Source: Marinobacterium_D sp050908845
GTDB taxonomy: Bacteria; Pseudomonadota; Gammaproteobacteria; Pseudomonadales; Balneatricaceae
DNA length: 64,000 nt
Assembly: GCF_050908845.1 (NCBI RefSeq)
Contig: NZ_CP194171.1
Coordinates: forward strand, 3,472,001 to 3,536,000
Direction: 5' to 3'
The translations under genes and the position numbers were made by a program. Each line of letters starts with the position of its first letter. The first letter of the stretch is position 1. The notes beneath the pieces are model-generated. The model was not told the origin of the DNA. It saw nothing but the letters and a program-made list of their open reading frames with translations, and made no database searches. Shown here piece after piece: positions 9,022 to 16,594 of this stretch.

Positions 9022-9804
9022 ATGGCCTTTCCCACCCATGAACTCATTGCGCCGACGTTTGAGCCGGCCCCGGATGCGCCGCTGCTTTTTCGCACCGCGT
9101 GCATTCCGGACAACTCCGCCTACCCGGCCCACACCCATGCCTGGGGCGAGTTCGTCTACTCCTTCAGCGGCGTTATGGAGGTGCGTGTGGGCGGAAAAAC
9201 CTACCTGGCCCCGCCCCAGTATGGACTCTGGCTGCCACCTGACCAGGAGCATCAGGGCCTGAGCCGCTATGAGTCGACCCACTGTTCGCTGTATATAGCC
9301 GGCGACCTGATGCGTGGTTTTCCCGGACAGGCCTGCGCCCTGCAGGTCAGTCCGCTGGTTAATGCCCTGCTGACTCACCTCAGAGAGAATCCGTTTCAGC
9401 CGCCGTACAATGAAGAGGAAACGAGGCTGCTGCGTGTGCTGACCGACCAGCTGGCGGTAGCCGCGCCCCTGGACAGCTACCTGCCTAGCTCTCAGGACCC
9501 ACTGCTGCTGCCGATACTCACCCAGTTTGAAAACCACCCCGGCGATACCCGCCCGCTGTCTGAGCTGGCTGAAATCACCCACACCACCGAACGCACGCTG
9601 ATGCGACGGGCACAAAGAGAGCTGGGTATGTCACTCACCGAGTGGAAACAGCGCCTGCGGGTGGTCAAGGCGATGCCGAAACTCGAAGCGGGGGAAAGGG
9701 TGGAGAGCGTGGCACTGGAGATGGGTTACTCCAGTGCCAGCGCTTTTATCGGAATGTTCCGAAAGCTGATGGGCGTCACACCGGATGAATACCGGCGCAG
9801 ATGA
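9022..9804 (+). CDS. AraC-family transcriptional regulator
   Basis: The 260-residue regulator has an N-terminal cupin sensing domain (HAHTHAWGEF-type strand, residues about 35-90) and a C-terminal AraC DNA-binding domain with two helix-turn-helix units. The second helix-turn-helix carries the GYSSASAFIGMFRKLMG signature near the C-terminus. ATG 9022 is used; a GTG at 9013 in the same frame is possible, and neither has a good ribosome site. It is transcribed divergently from the DMT transporter, its likely target (inference). Confidence 0.9.
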   Translation: MAFPTHELIAPTFEPAPDAPLLFRTACIPDNSAYPAHTHAWGEFVYSFSGVMEVRVGGKTYLAPPQYGLWLPPDQEHQGLSRYESTHCSLYIAGDLMRGFPGQACALQVSPLVNALLTHLRENPFQPPYNEEETRLLRVLTDQLAVAAPLDSYLPSSQDPLLLPILTQFENHPGDTRPLSELAEITHTTERTLMRRAQRELGMSLTEWKQRLRVVKAMPKLEAGERVESVALEMGYSSASAFIGMFRKLMGVTPDEYRRR

Positions 9805-9861
9805 GGCGTATCATTCGCTGCAAGCGGCGCGCCCCGCGCCGAATGGCACAGGGGCTGGTAA

Positions 9862-11175
9862 TTACCGGGCGCCACTGTTGGCCGATTCGCCGGCTGCCGG
9901 CACCTCGACCGGATCTAACTCTTCGCTGTCACCGAGCACTTCGCGCACGATCAGCTCGCTGGCATCATCGACCTGCTCCCGGTCAACCACCGCTTTCTTC
10001 AACTGCGGGTTGGAGGGCATTTCGTACATGGTACGGCGCAGCACCGACTCCATGATCGAACGCAGACCGCGTGCCCCTGTGCCGCGGGTGCAGGCCAGTT
10101 CGGCGATACGATTAAGCGCATCCTCGGTGAAGGTCAGCTCCACCCCCTGGTAGGCGAACAGCTGGCTGTACTGTTTGACCAGGGAGTTGCGCGGTTCCTT
10201 CAGCACCCGCACCAGCGCCTCGGTATCCAGTTCATGCAGGAAGGTGATCACCGGGAAACGGCCGATGAACTCCGGGATCAGACCAAAGCCCTGCAGATCG
10301 TCGGGCTGCAGCGCGGCCAGCAGCTGGTCATGGGTATGCTCCGGGTCCTCCACAAAGGCAGCCTGGAAACCGATGCCGCCTTTTTTCGGCTTCAACCGTT
10401 GACGCACCAGCTCTTCCAGTCCCGGGAAGGCACCACCGACAATGAAAAGAATATTGGTGGTATCGATCAGCTCATCACCATTTTCATGGCGCCGACCGCT
10501 CTTGGGCAGCTTGACCTCGTTGCCCTCGACCATCTTCAGCAGCGCCTGCTGCACCCCTTCACCGGAGACGTCACGGGTCGCCGTGGCACCCGCGCCCTTG
10601 TTGGCCAGTTTATCGACCTCATCGACATAGACGATGCCCCACTGGGCACGCTGCACGTCGCCATCGGCGGCATCCACCAGGCGCCGCAGGATCGTATCGA
10701 CATCATCACCTACGTAACCGGCCTGGGTCAGCGTGGTCGCATCTGCCACCACAAAGGGCACGCCGATGACCCGCGCCAGGCTTTTCACCAGCAGGGTTTT
10801 ACCGGTGCCCGAGGGGCCGGCCATCAGCACATTGGACTTTTCCAGTTCCACCGCCTGATCAGACTCATGCAGGCTCTCGCTCTTACCGGTATTGATCAGT
10901 CGCTGATAGTGGTTGTAGACGGCAACGGCGAGGATCTCCTTGGCACCATCCTGACCGATCACGTATTGATCCAGGTGGGACTTGATCTCTTTCGGCGCCA
11001 ACAGGGATTCCGCCAGGTCAGCGCGCTTGGCGCTCTGCCCCCAGCTGTTCACCACTTGGTGCGCCAGTTCAACACAGGCCGAGCAGATGAACCCCTCGTT
11101 ACCTGAAATCAGTGGCGTATCGGCGGACTGTTCAACACCACAAAACGAGCAGTTTAGCTTGGATTTTTCGGTCAT
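9862..11175 (-). CDS. clpX2: ClpX-type AAA+ unfoldase of the nif cluster (ClpX2)
   Basis: The 437-residue ClpX homologue has an N-terminal C4 zinc-binding domain (CSFC...CSAC, residues about 10-34), Walker A AGPSGTGKT, the substrate-gripping GYVG pore loop, Walker B IVYVDEVDK and an IGF motif in GGIGFQ, the loop by which ClpX docks on ClpP. It is therefore probably a working ClpP partner. Its place right after nifM matches clpX2 in the Azotobacter vinelandii nif region. It may help turn over or remodel nitrogenase or NifEN/NifB-type assembly proteins (inference). ATG 11175, preceded by AGGGGTG, is chosen over ATG 11193, which overlaps the nifM stop as ATGA. The housekeeping clpX would be elsewhere in the genome. 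Confidence 0.88.
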   Translation of the reverse strand: MTEKSKLNCSFCGVEQSADTPLISGNEGFICSACVELAHQVVNSWGQSAKRADLAESLLAPKEIKSHLDQYVIGQDGAKEILAVAVYNHYQRLINTGKSESLHESDQAVELEKSNVLMAGPSGTGKTLLVKSLARVIGVPFVVADATTLTQAGYVGDDVDTILRRLVDAADGDVQRAQWGIVYVDEVDKLANKGAGATATRDVSGEGVQQALLKMVEGNEVKLPKSGRRHENGDELIDTTNILFIVGGAFPGLEELVRQRLKPKKGGIGFQAAFVEDPEHTHDQLLAALQPDDLQGFGLIPEFIGRFPVITFLHELDTEALVRVLKEPRNSLVKQYSQLFAYQGVELTFTEDALNRIAELACTRGTGARGLRSIMESVLRRTMYEMPSNPQLKKAVVDREQVDDASELIVREVLGDSEELDPVEVPAAGESANSGAR

Positions 11176-11189
11176 GCGTTCACCCCTGG

Positions 11190-12068
11190 TCATGCGTTGA
11201 CGACTTTGGCCGGTGTATTCAGACGGCTGAGCTGATCAGCGATCCACTGACGCTGGAACTGGGAGCGCTGACGCTCCTCCAGGCTCTGCCGCAGTTTGGG
11301 TAGGATTTCCGCCAGAGGCACCTGGCGGGGCGGCTGTATATCGCCGCAGAGAAGCAGATGAAAACCGAGTTCCGAACGCACCGGAGCACTGATTTCGCCG
11401 CGCTGCATGTTAAACAGCACCGCATCCAGCTCGGCAAACAGCTTGCCACGCTCCACGGTCCCGACCAGCCCACCATGGAAGGCGGTGGGGCACTCCGAGT
11501 GTTTCTGAGCCTGCTCTTCAAAGCGGGAAGGTTTCCTGCTGACCCGGTCGCGAATCTCTTCGATCCGTTTCAGCGCACCGGCCTCGCTGTTTTCAGCGTA
11601 CTCATCGTTCACCGTGATCAGGATGTGGCGCACCTCGCGCTTTTCGGTCACCGCAAAACGCTCCGGATGCATGTAATAGAAGAGCTCGGCATCCTCGTCG
11701 CTGACCTCACACTGGCCAACAGAGACCCGGTCCAACACTGCTTCGACCTGAAGCTCGCGACGCAGCCCTTCCCTGAGCAGTTCCTGCGAAAGTCCGCCCT
11801 GCTCTACCGCCTGAAGAAAGGCGGCGTAATTTTCGAAGCGGCTCTGGATCTCTTTCAGCGCCGATTCCACCTGGGATTCAGGAACAACGATTCCCTGGTT
11901 CTCGTCGGCATAGAGAATCGCGCTTTCTATATTTAGCTGATGCGCCACACGAGCGGCAGCTTCAGTGGCCTTATCGCCTTCCAGGTCATTGGGCGCGCAC
12001 TCGTAATGGCTCCAGGCCAGTTTAAACAGGGCGTAGACCGCATGAGGGTTATCAGTGCTGGGGCTCAT
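11190..12068 (-). CDS. nifM: NifM, peptidyl-prolyl isomerase for nitrogenase iron protein
   Basis: NifM is a parvulin-type cis-trans prolyl isomerase needed to mature the NifH iron protein. The 292-residue product has an N-terminal helical region and a PpiC/rotamase domain beginning at REVRHILITVNDEYAENS, including the conserved SECPTAFHGGLVG stretch. ATG 12068 is chosen because GGAGGAG lies 7 nt upstream; the longer frame reads into nifZ. The gene overlaps the end of nifZ by 17 nt, indicating translational coupling. The order nifW-nifZ-nifM-clpX2 matches Azotobacter. Confidence 0.93.
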   Translation of the reverse strand: MSPSTDNPHAVYALFKLAWSHYECAPNDLEGDKATEAAARVAHQLNIESAILYADENQGIVVPESQVESALKEIQSRFENYAAFLQAVEQGGLSQELLREGLRRELQVEAVLDRVSVGQCEVSDEDAELFYYMHPERFAVTEKREVRHILITVNDEYAENSEAGALKRIEEIRDRVSRKPSRFEEQAQKHSECPTAFHGGLVGTVERGKLFAELDAVLFNMQRGEISAPVRSELGFHLLLCGDIQPPRQVPLAEILPKLRQSLEERQRSQFQRQWIADQLSRLNTPAKVVNA

Positions 12069-12525
12069 CTGTCTGCTCCTCCGGTTCAGCGGCTTGCAAC
12101 GCCACCTCGGGAATTTCAATTGCCTGTCCGTTGATAAAGATGTTGTAGTGAATGTCACTACCACCATCGCCATCACGGAGAACATTCTCGACCTCACCCA
12201 GATCGCCCGCCTTGGCGATCACCTCACCATCCATCTTCAGGGTGCAGCGCACACGAACCTTGTCGCGAAACTCAAAACGGTTCTGTACCCAGGGCGCATC
12301 AGCGGGGATCAGCTCCTCCTCACGGCAGCCCACGGTTTTATCCTTGTCGAGAAAATGCACGCGGTAGATCAGCTGATCCTGCAGGTAGGTACCCACGTCA
12401 TACACCACACCGGTGGCACCGCGGGTCAGCAGCAGCTCGCCCACTTCCAGCCCGGGGTAGGTACCATCATTACGCACGTTGCGGGTCAGGCGCACAGAAT
12501 CGCCGTACTCGTATCTCGGACGCAT
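12052..12525 (-). CDS. nifZ: NifZ, P-cluster maturation protein
   Basis: NifZ acts as a chaperone for formation of the second P-cluster in the NifDK protein. The 157-residue product begins with the family signature RPRYEYGDSVRLTRNVRNDG and carries two SH3-like NifZ segments, the second starting near FRFEFRDKVRVRC-type sequence at residue about 83. It ends in an acidic Glu/Pro/Thr-rich tail. It starts 5 nt after the nifW stop and overlaps nifM, so it is clearly part of the nif operon. Confidence 0.93.
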   Translation of the reverse strand: MRPRYEYGDSVRLTRNVRNDGTYPGLEVGELLLTRGATGVVYDVGTYLQDQLIYRVHFLDKDKTVGCREEELIPADAPWVQNRFEFRDKVRVRCTLKMDGEVIAKAGDLGEVENVLRDGDGGSDIHYNIFINGQAIEIPEVALQAAEPEEQTDEPQH

Positions 12526-12530
12526 AGGCT

Positions 12531-12863
12531 TCAGGACCCCAACAGCTGATCAAGCGGAACAAAGGTGGTCTGCGGCTCATGCATGCGGAAAACCTTGAAC
12601 ACCTTTTCGGTCAACGCATCGGACTCGACAAAGTCCTGATAGGCCTGGCCAAGCATCTGATGGTAAGCGTCCTTCAAGGCAGCTTCGTCTTCAGGCAGGT
12701 TGCCGGCCTTTTCCATCTTCTGCAGATAGTCGTGGTAACGCTGCATGATGTGCAGGCGGTTGACCATCACGACCTTGGGGTCGAACTCGATCTCGAAATA
12801 TTCGAGAAACTCTTCCGCCGAGCTCAGTTCTTCCAGGTCTTCAATAAATTCGAAGTCGCTCAT
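12531..12863 (-). CDS. nifW: NifW, nitrogenase-stabilising/protective protein
   Basis: NifW binds the molybdenum-iron protein and supports its stability and maturation, particularly under oxygen. At 110 residues the product has the usual family length. It begins with the acidic helix FEFIEDLEELSSAEEFLEYF and continues with the conserved FDPKVV-NRLHIMQRYHDY segment. AGGGGA precedes the start by 7 nt. It lies between an uncharacterised 174-residue protein and nifZ with very short gaps. Confidence 0.93.
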   Translation of the reverse strand: MSDFEFIEDLEELSSAEEFLEYFEIEFDPKVVMVNRLHIMQRYHDYLQKMEKAGNLPEDEAALKDAYHQMLGQAYQDFVESDALTEKVFKVFRMHEPQTTFVPLDQLLGS

Positions 12864-12874
12864 AACGGTTCCCC

Positions 12875-13399
12875 TTACGCGCTCATGCGCTGTGACAGTG
12901 AATAAATTCCCATGCGGTTGTAGGCCACCTCGAGCAGCATGGCGACATTGAGGCGATCGGCGGTGTCCAGTTCACGCACCTTTTCCAGACGTTCGATGCC
13001 GGATTCGATCTCGCCCATGCGCATCTGCAGATAGCCCGAGCCTTTCAGCGCCAACAGATAAAAACGCACCATGCTGAACGACTGAATCATGCCGTGGGCG
13101 AGAATATCCAGGTTCATCTGCCGCCAGTGGCCGCGGTATCCGAACATCCGGCCGGACAGATCGATGGCACCTTCGGCAATAGTGAGGGCATCGGCGTAAC
13201 GGTGCTGGTAGTAATAGAAGCGATAGAGCGCCACATGGACCATCAGGTTTTCCGGTGCCAGCTGCTGGGCTTCGAGCAGGAAGGGCTCAGCCTCGCCTTC
13301 GCCATAGGCTTCGGCGGCCTGTTCAATCAGCCCCAGAACACGCGCTTGCGGTGGTGACTCGAAGTACAGGTCGTTCACGTCGAAATCATGCAGGTCCAT
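12875..13399 (-). CDS. Uncharacterised helical (TPR-like) protein inside the nif operon
   Basis: The 174-residue protein is all-helical and looks like a short run of TPR-like repeats (residues about 20-165): an acidic N-terminus, QQLAPENLMVHVALYRFYYYQ, GSGYLQMRMGEIESGIERLEK and LNVAMLLEVAYNRMG. It has no signal peptide or cysteine motif. GAGGGGA precedes ATG 13399, which is chosen over longer upstream extensions. It sits 11 nt from nifW and 10 nt from cysE, so it is co-transcribed with nif genes. Homologues occur at this place in other nif clusters to my knowledge, without a known function. A scaffold or adaptor role in nitrogenase maturation is inference. Confidence 0.75.
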   Translation of the reverse strand: MDLHDFDVNDLYFESPPQARVLGLIEQAAEAYGEGEAEPFLLEAQQLAPENLMVHVALYRFYYYQHRYADALTIAEGAIDLSGRMFGYRGHWRQMNLDILAHGMIQSFSMVRFYLLALKGSGYLQMRMGEIESGIERLEKVRELDTADRLNVAMLLEVAYNRMGIYSLSQRMSA

Positions 13400-13409
13400 C
13401 GCTATCCCC

Positions 13410-14192
13410 TCAGGAAAAGTGTTGCTTGCCACCGGCACAGTCGTTTTCGCAGATCTCGCTGGCGGGCGAGCAGTTGCTGAAATACCTGGCCTGGTAGTCG
13501 GGTTCGAGGCGGCCATCCGTTTCCAGCCGCGCCTCCAGTGTGTCGATACGCTCCAGCAGGCAGGCGATTGCGCGACCTACAGGATCGGGAATCAGGTGAT
13601 GATTGAGGTTGATGCCGCCCTCACCGCTATTAACCGGCTGGTCAGACACAATCCGACCGGGAATGCCAACCACGGTACTGCCCTCGGGCACATCCTGGAC
13701 CACTACCGAGTTGGCCCCCACCCGCGCATCGCTGGCGATGGTGATCGGCCCCAGAATCTTGGCGCCGGCTCCGATCAGCACCCGGTCACCCAGAGTGGGG
13801 TGACGCCGTCCCTTGTTCCAGCTGGTACCGCCCAGGGTCACGCCGTGATAGAGCGTCACATCCTGGCCGACTATGGCCGTCTCACCGATCACCACGCAGG
13901 CACCGTGATCGATAAACAGCCGGTCACCGATCTTCGCCCCCGGGTGAATATCCACGTTGGTCAATAACCGCATCAGATAGGCGATCAACCGTGCCGGGTA
14001 GCGCCAGTTCGAGCACCAGAGCCGGTGTGCCAGACGGTGCATGATCACTGCATGCACCCCCGGGTAGGTGGTCAGCACCTCCAGGCGGTTACGCGCGGCG
14101 GGATCGCGCTGAAAGACGCATCCGACATCCTCTTTCCAGCTGGAAAAGAGACTCTTCTTTACCACGGGCACTGTGTTCAGACCGGCGTTCAT
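13410..14192 (-). CDS. cysE: Serine O-acetyltransferase of the nif cluster
   Basis: CysE makes O-acetylserine from serine and acetyl-CoA, the first step of cysteine synthesis. In nif clusters this second copy (also called nifP/cysE1) raises the cysteine supply for Fe-S clusters. The 260-residue product has the N-terminal helical domain and the left-handed parallel beta-helix hexapeptide repeats (about 75-185), with the catalytic region IDHGACVVIGETAIVGQDVTL. Its C-terminus is extended and carries several cysteines (SNCSPASEICENDCAGG) not found in the housekeeping enzyme. AAGGAG precedes ATG 14192. The clustered extra cysteines could matter for regulation or metal binding (inference). Confidence 0.9.
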   Translation of the reverse strand: MNAGLNTVPVVKKSLFSSWKEDVGCVFQRDPAARNRLEVLTTYPGVHAVIMHRLAHRLWCSNWRYPARLIAYLMRLLTNVDIHPGAKIGDRLFIDHGACVVIGETAIVGQDVTLYHGVTLGGTSWNKGRRHPTLGDRVLIGAGAKILGPITIASDARVGANSVVVQDVPEGSTVVGIPGRIVSDQPVNSGEGGINLNHHLIPDPVGRAIACLLERIDTLEARLETDGRLEPDYQARYFSNCSPASEICENDCAGGKQHFS

Positions 14193-14202
14193 GGCGGGCT
14201 CC

Positions 14203-14358
14203 TTACTTGCCCGGGCGGCGATGAACCGGGTGCGCCACCGGCGTACCCCGCCCCATGACAAAGCCGCTGAGAATCAGGTGGCGCTTCATGGCCGCCGCAT
14301 GTTGATCTTCGGCCTGGTGACGTTTCTGCTCTTCGGTGCGTTCAGTTTCCGGCTTCAT
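14203..14358 (-). CDS. Small 51-aa protein coupled to nifV
   Basis: This short gene overlaps the nifV 3' end by 17 nt in another frame. Its ATG at 14358 follows GGAGGAC with 7-nt spacing, a strong site within nifV coding sequence. The product is highly charged (MKPETERTEEQKRHQAED start), helical in its first half, then GFVMGRGTPVAHPVHRR. It has no membrane segment. The next gene, cysE, starts 10 nt later. Tight spacing and a good ribosome site argue that it is translated. No function is recognised. Confidence 0.65.
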   Translation of the reverse strand: MKPETERTEEQKRHQAEDQHAAAMKRHLILSGFVMGRGTPVAHPVHRRPGK

Positions 14359-15505
14359 ACTGAAGTCCTCCTTCGGCATTGAGAGAATTAAGGTGCAGCT
14401 GTTGCAGCTCCATCGGCGTAAGCGCCTTCTTGGTGCGGGTGACATAGGTGCGGATCTGCTCCAGAAGACCCGCCGCATCGTCACGATCCAGCGTGATGCC
14501 GAGCAGGCCGTAGGCATGGATCACTGCACTGGTACCTGAGTGTTTGCCCAGTACCAGCTCATGGGAGCGACCGAGCAACACGGGATCGAGCCCCTGATAA
14601 TTGCGAAAATCCTTCAGCAGCCCATCGGTGTGGATGCCTGACTCGTGGGTAAAGACATGACTGCCCACAACACTTTTCTGACAGTGCACAGCGCGGCCAG
14701 AGGCCGCTTCGACCAGCGCGGACAGGCTCGATAACTGGGCGATATCGACACCTGTGCTGATACCGTAAAGCTGATGCAGACCAACCACCGCCTCCTCCAG
14801 CGCCGCATTGCCTGCGCGCTCACCAAGCCCGTTTACGGTGGTGTTGATATGGGTCGCCCCGCCCATCACCGCCGCCAGGGTATTGGCGGTGGCAAGGCCC
14901 AAGTCATCATGGGCGTGCATCTCGATCTCGAGATCGCTGTGCGCTCTCAGGGTCTGCATCTGGGAAAGGACGGAGAAGGGTTCAAGAATGCCGAGGGTAT
15001 CGGCATAGCGGATGCGACGGGCACCGGCCTTTTCGGCCACCGTCATCATCTCGCGCAGGAAGTCGATATCGGCACGGGAGGCGTCCTCGCAACCGAGGCA
15101 GACCTCAAAACCGAGGTCCAGGGCTCTGCGTACCTGGCGGTCGATCTGGGCCAGCACCCAGTGCCGGTCGCGGCGCAGTTTGTGAGAGATCTGCTGGTCT
15201 GAGGCAGCGATGGAGAGATCGACTCGATCCACACCGGTACCGGTCGCGGAGTCGAGATCGTTGTCGCACATGCGACACCAGGCCATAAGGCGGGGACCGA
15301 GTCTCTGGGCGGCGATCGCACGCATCACATCGCGTTCCGCCGCGCCCATGGCGGGAATGCCCACCTCCAGCTCGGGTACGCCAGCCCGCGCAAGCGCTGC
15401 AGCAATACGGAGCTTTTCATCCGCATTGAAAGCTACACCGGCGGTCTGTTCACCATCCCTCAGTGTAGTGTCGTTGATCACGACCTTGCGCTTGGTTTGA
15501 GTCAT
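14342..15505 (-). CDS. nifV: NifV, homocitrate synthase
   Basis: NifV condenses acetyl-CoA with 2-oxoglutarate to homocitrate, the organic ligand of the FeMo cofactor. The 387-residue protein has the DmpG/HMGL TIM-barrel signature INDTTLRDGEQTAGV at residue about 10, the metal-binding HAHDDLG motif and GLGERAGNA, all typical of NifV rather than LeuA. It is the first gene of the operon, 44 nt or so downstream of a -24/-12 promoter. nifU, nifS and the structural genes are not in the window, so the nif genes are split or continue elsewhere. Confidence 0.95.
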   Translation of the reverse strand: MTQTKRKVVINDTTLRDGEQTAGVAFNADEKLRIAAALARAGVPELEVGIPAMGAAERDVMRAIAAQRLGPRLMAWCRMCDNDLDSATGTGVDRVDLSIAASDQQISHKLRRDRHWVLAQIDRQVRRALDLGFEVCLGCEDASRADIDFLREMMTVAEKAGARRIRYADTLGILEPFSVLSQMQTLRAHSDLEIEMHAHDDLGLATANTLAAVMGGATHINTTVNGLGERAGNAALEEAVVGLHQLYGISTGVDIAQLSSLSALVEAASGRAVHCQKSVVGSHVFTHESGIHTDGLLKDFRNYQGLDPVLLGRSHELVLGKHSGTSAVIHAYGLLGITLDRDDAAGLLEQIRTYVTRTKKALTPMELQQLHLNSLNAEGGLQYEAGN

Positions 15506-15548
15506 CTGGTTTACCCCTGTAATCCAACTGGATTGTCAGTTAGACAGG

Positions 15549-15564
15549 TGCAAACCTCGTTCCA
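15549..15564 (-). promoter_or_regulatory. Sigma54 (-24/-12) promoter of the nifV operon
   Basis: On the minus strand the sequence is TGGAACGAGGTTTGCA, which has GG and GC exactly 10 nt apart and matches TGGCACG-N4-TTGCA at all but one position. Transcription should start near 15538, leaving about 32 nt before the nifV ATG. Confidence 0.9.
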
Positions 15565-15630
15565 GACACTTTTTGTCTTTATTTCATATAGTTAGGAAAT
15601 AGCCTCCAGCCAGGCCTGGCCGAAAACAAG

Positions 15631-15649
15631 ACAAAACGCGCCGTTTTGT
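15631..15649. promoter_or_regulatory. Perfect dyad beside the NifA box
   Basis: ACAAAACGCGCCGTTTTGT is an 8-bp inverted repeat with a 3-nt centre. It abuts and shares two to three bases with the NifA upstream activator site, and the motif GTTTTG recurs inside that site. It may be a binding site for another regulator competing with or helping NifA. Confidence 0.45.
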
Positions 15650-15662
15650 AGCAAAACGCACA
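15647..15662 (-). promoter_or_regulatory. NifA upstream activator sequence
   Basis: TGTGCGTTTTGCTACA on the minus strand is an exact TGT-N10-ACA NifA box. Its centre lies about 117 bp upstream of the predicted nifV transcription start, the normal distance for NifA activation of a sigma54 promoter. Confidence 0.88.
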
Positions 15663-15758
15663 GGTGGTAAAAAGGCGCAAGAAGACGCAATGAGGCCTAT
15701 CCGACATCGCCGGATTTAAAGACAAGCCGGGGGGCTTGGCTCTGGGAAGATTGAAATG

Positions 15759-15992
15759 TCAGCGTTTGCGACGCCCGATATCCCGCATCAGTCCACTGAT
15801 ATCCAGGTCCGCGGCGTCAGCCAGTGCTTCCAGATCCTTGGGTGGGCTGGGCGGAAGACCGCTGGTCGAACGCATGGGTTCGGTGCGACGACGCTTCTTT
15901 TCTTCCGCTTTCTTCTCGACCAACTGCTTGATGTTTTCCAGCTGCTCAAGCGAAAACTGCTGCAGGTAAACAGTAATATCGTCTTCTTTCAT
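15759..15992 (-). CDS. Small 77-aa basic protein, unknown
   Basis: The protein starts with a predicted amphipathic helix or short coiled coil (VYLQQFSLEQLENIKQLVEK), followed by a KKRRR basic patch, a proline-rich linker and a final helix ending IGRRKR. The organisation resembles small dimerising nucleic-acid-associated proteins, but no family is recognised. It lies directly upstream of the nifV promoter, on the same strand, and has its own plausible sigma70 promoter upstream (TTCAGT-N17-TACACT). It is not part of the NifA-driven transcript. Confidence 0.6.
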   Translation of the reverse strand: MKEDDITVYLQQFSLEQLENIKQLVEKKAEEKKRRRTEPMRSTSGLPPSPPKDLEALADAADLDISGLMRDIGRRKR

Positions 15993-16093
15993 GTGTAGTG
16001 AGATGTTGTACCGTAGCGGCGACGGAGAATGTCGCTCAGGATAAGGTGGACCCTAGTGTAGCCGCTCGCGGGCCAACACTGAAGCCTTTTATC

Positions 16094-16111
16094 GGCCCTG
16101 CACACAGGGCC
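16094..16111. terminator. Hairpin downstream of the 112-aa gene
   Basis: GGCCCTG and CAGGGCC form a perfect 7-bp stem with a CACA loop about 100 nt after the stop of the 16209-16547 gene. There is no U tract, so termination is only possible. Confidence 0.3.
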
Positions 16112-16208
16112 TGACTGCATAAAGTTGCGCTCTGCACCAAGCCGGGCGGATGGGTCGCCCCTCCACCGCCCGATGGTATGCACGGGATTCAAGTGCCGGC
16201 TTTAAAGC

Positions 16209-16547
16209 CTAGCGGGGCGACTTATTGCAGCAGTGCGGCACATGACGCGACGAATCCCAGGTATTGCGATCGGTCATGCGGTACCAGTTGAGGCGCAACC
16301 GCTCCAGACGTCCCCGGTGCGGACTGATACCAAAGCCAGCCAGTACCTCCAGCACCTGGTCCAGCTGTAACCGGGAAGCGTCGTAACGAAGCTCCAGCCG
16401 CTGCTCTCGCCATTTAACCGCGGCTATTCCGGATAGCTCTGTCAGGCGGGCCTGCACTATCTCCGGGTCTACGGATAGTCCGGTCAGCTTAAGCCGACGT
16501 TTCAGGATAAACTCCACATTGAGGGGCTGTTCTGTCTGTTTACTCAC
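16209..16547 (-). CDS. Small ferredoxin-fold (HMA-like) protein, unknown
   Basis: A GTG start at 16547 is chosen because AGGAG lies 7 nt upstream; the longer reading frame lacks a site. The 112-residue product contains LKLTGLSVDPEIVQARLTEL, then SGIAAVKW and LELRYDASRLQLDQVLEVLAGFG, the beta-alpha-beta-beta-alpha-beta pattern of heavy-metal-associated domains, but without the metal-binding CxxC. The tail RHVPHCCNKSPR has two adjacent cysteines and two histidines. It forms a pair with the exported Cys-rich protein 47 nt upstream. Function is unknown; a metal-handling role is inference. Confidence 0.6.
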   Translation of the reverse strand: MSKQTEQPLNVEFILKRRLKLTGLSVDPEIVQARLTELSGIAAVKWREQRLELRYDASRLQLDQVLEVLAGFGISPHRGRLERLRLNWYRMTDRNTWDSSRHVPHCCNKSPR

Positions 16548-16594
16548 AATAAAACTCCTGTCCTTAACAAAGTGATAATCGCCGGGCACGACTA

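Noticed and set aside
16040..16062. Possible sigma54 promoter for the 77-aa gene (TGGCCCGCGAGCGGCT on the minus strand)
   Set aside because: The spacing is right but the -12 box reads CGGC, and a better sigma70 pair (TTCAGT-N17-TACACT) overlaps it; no NifA box lies upstream.
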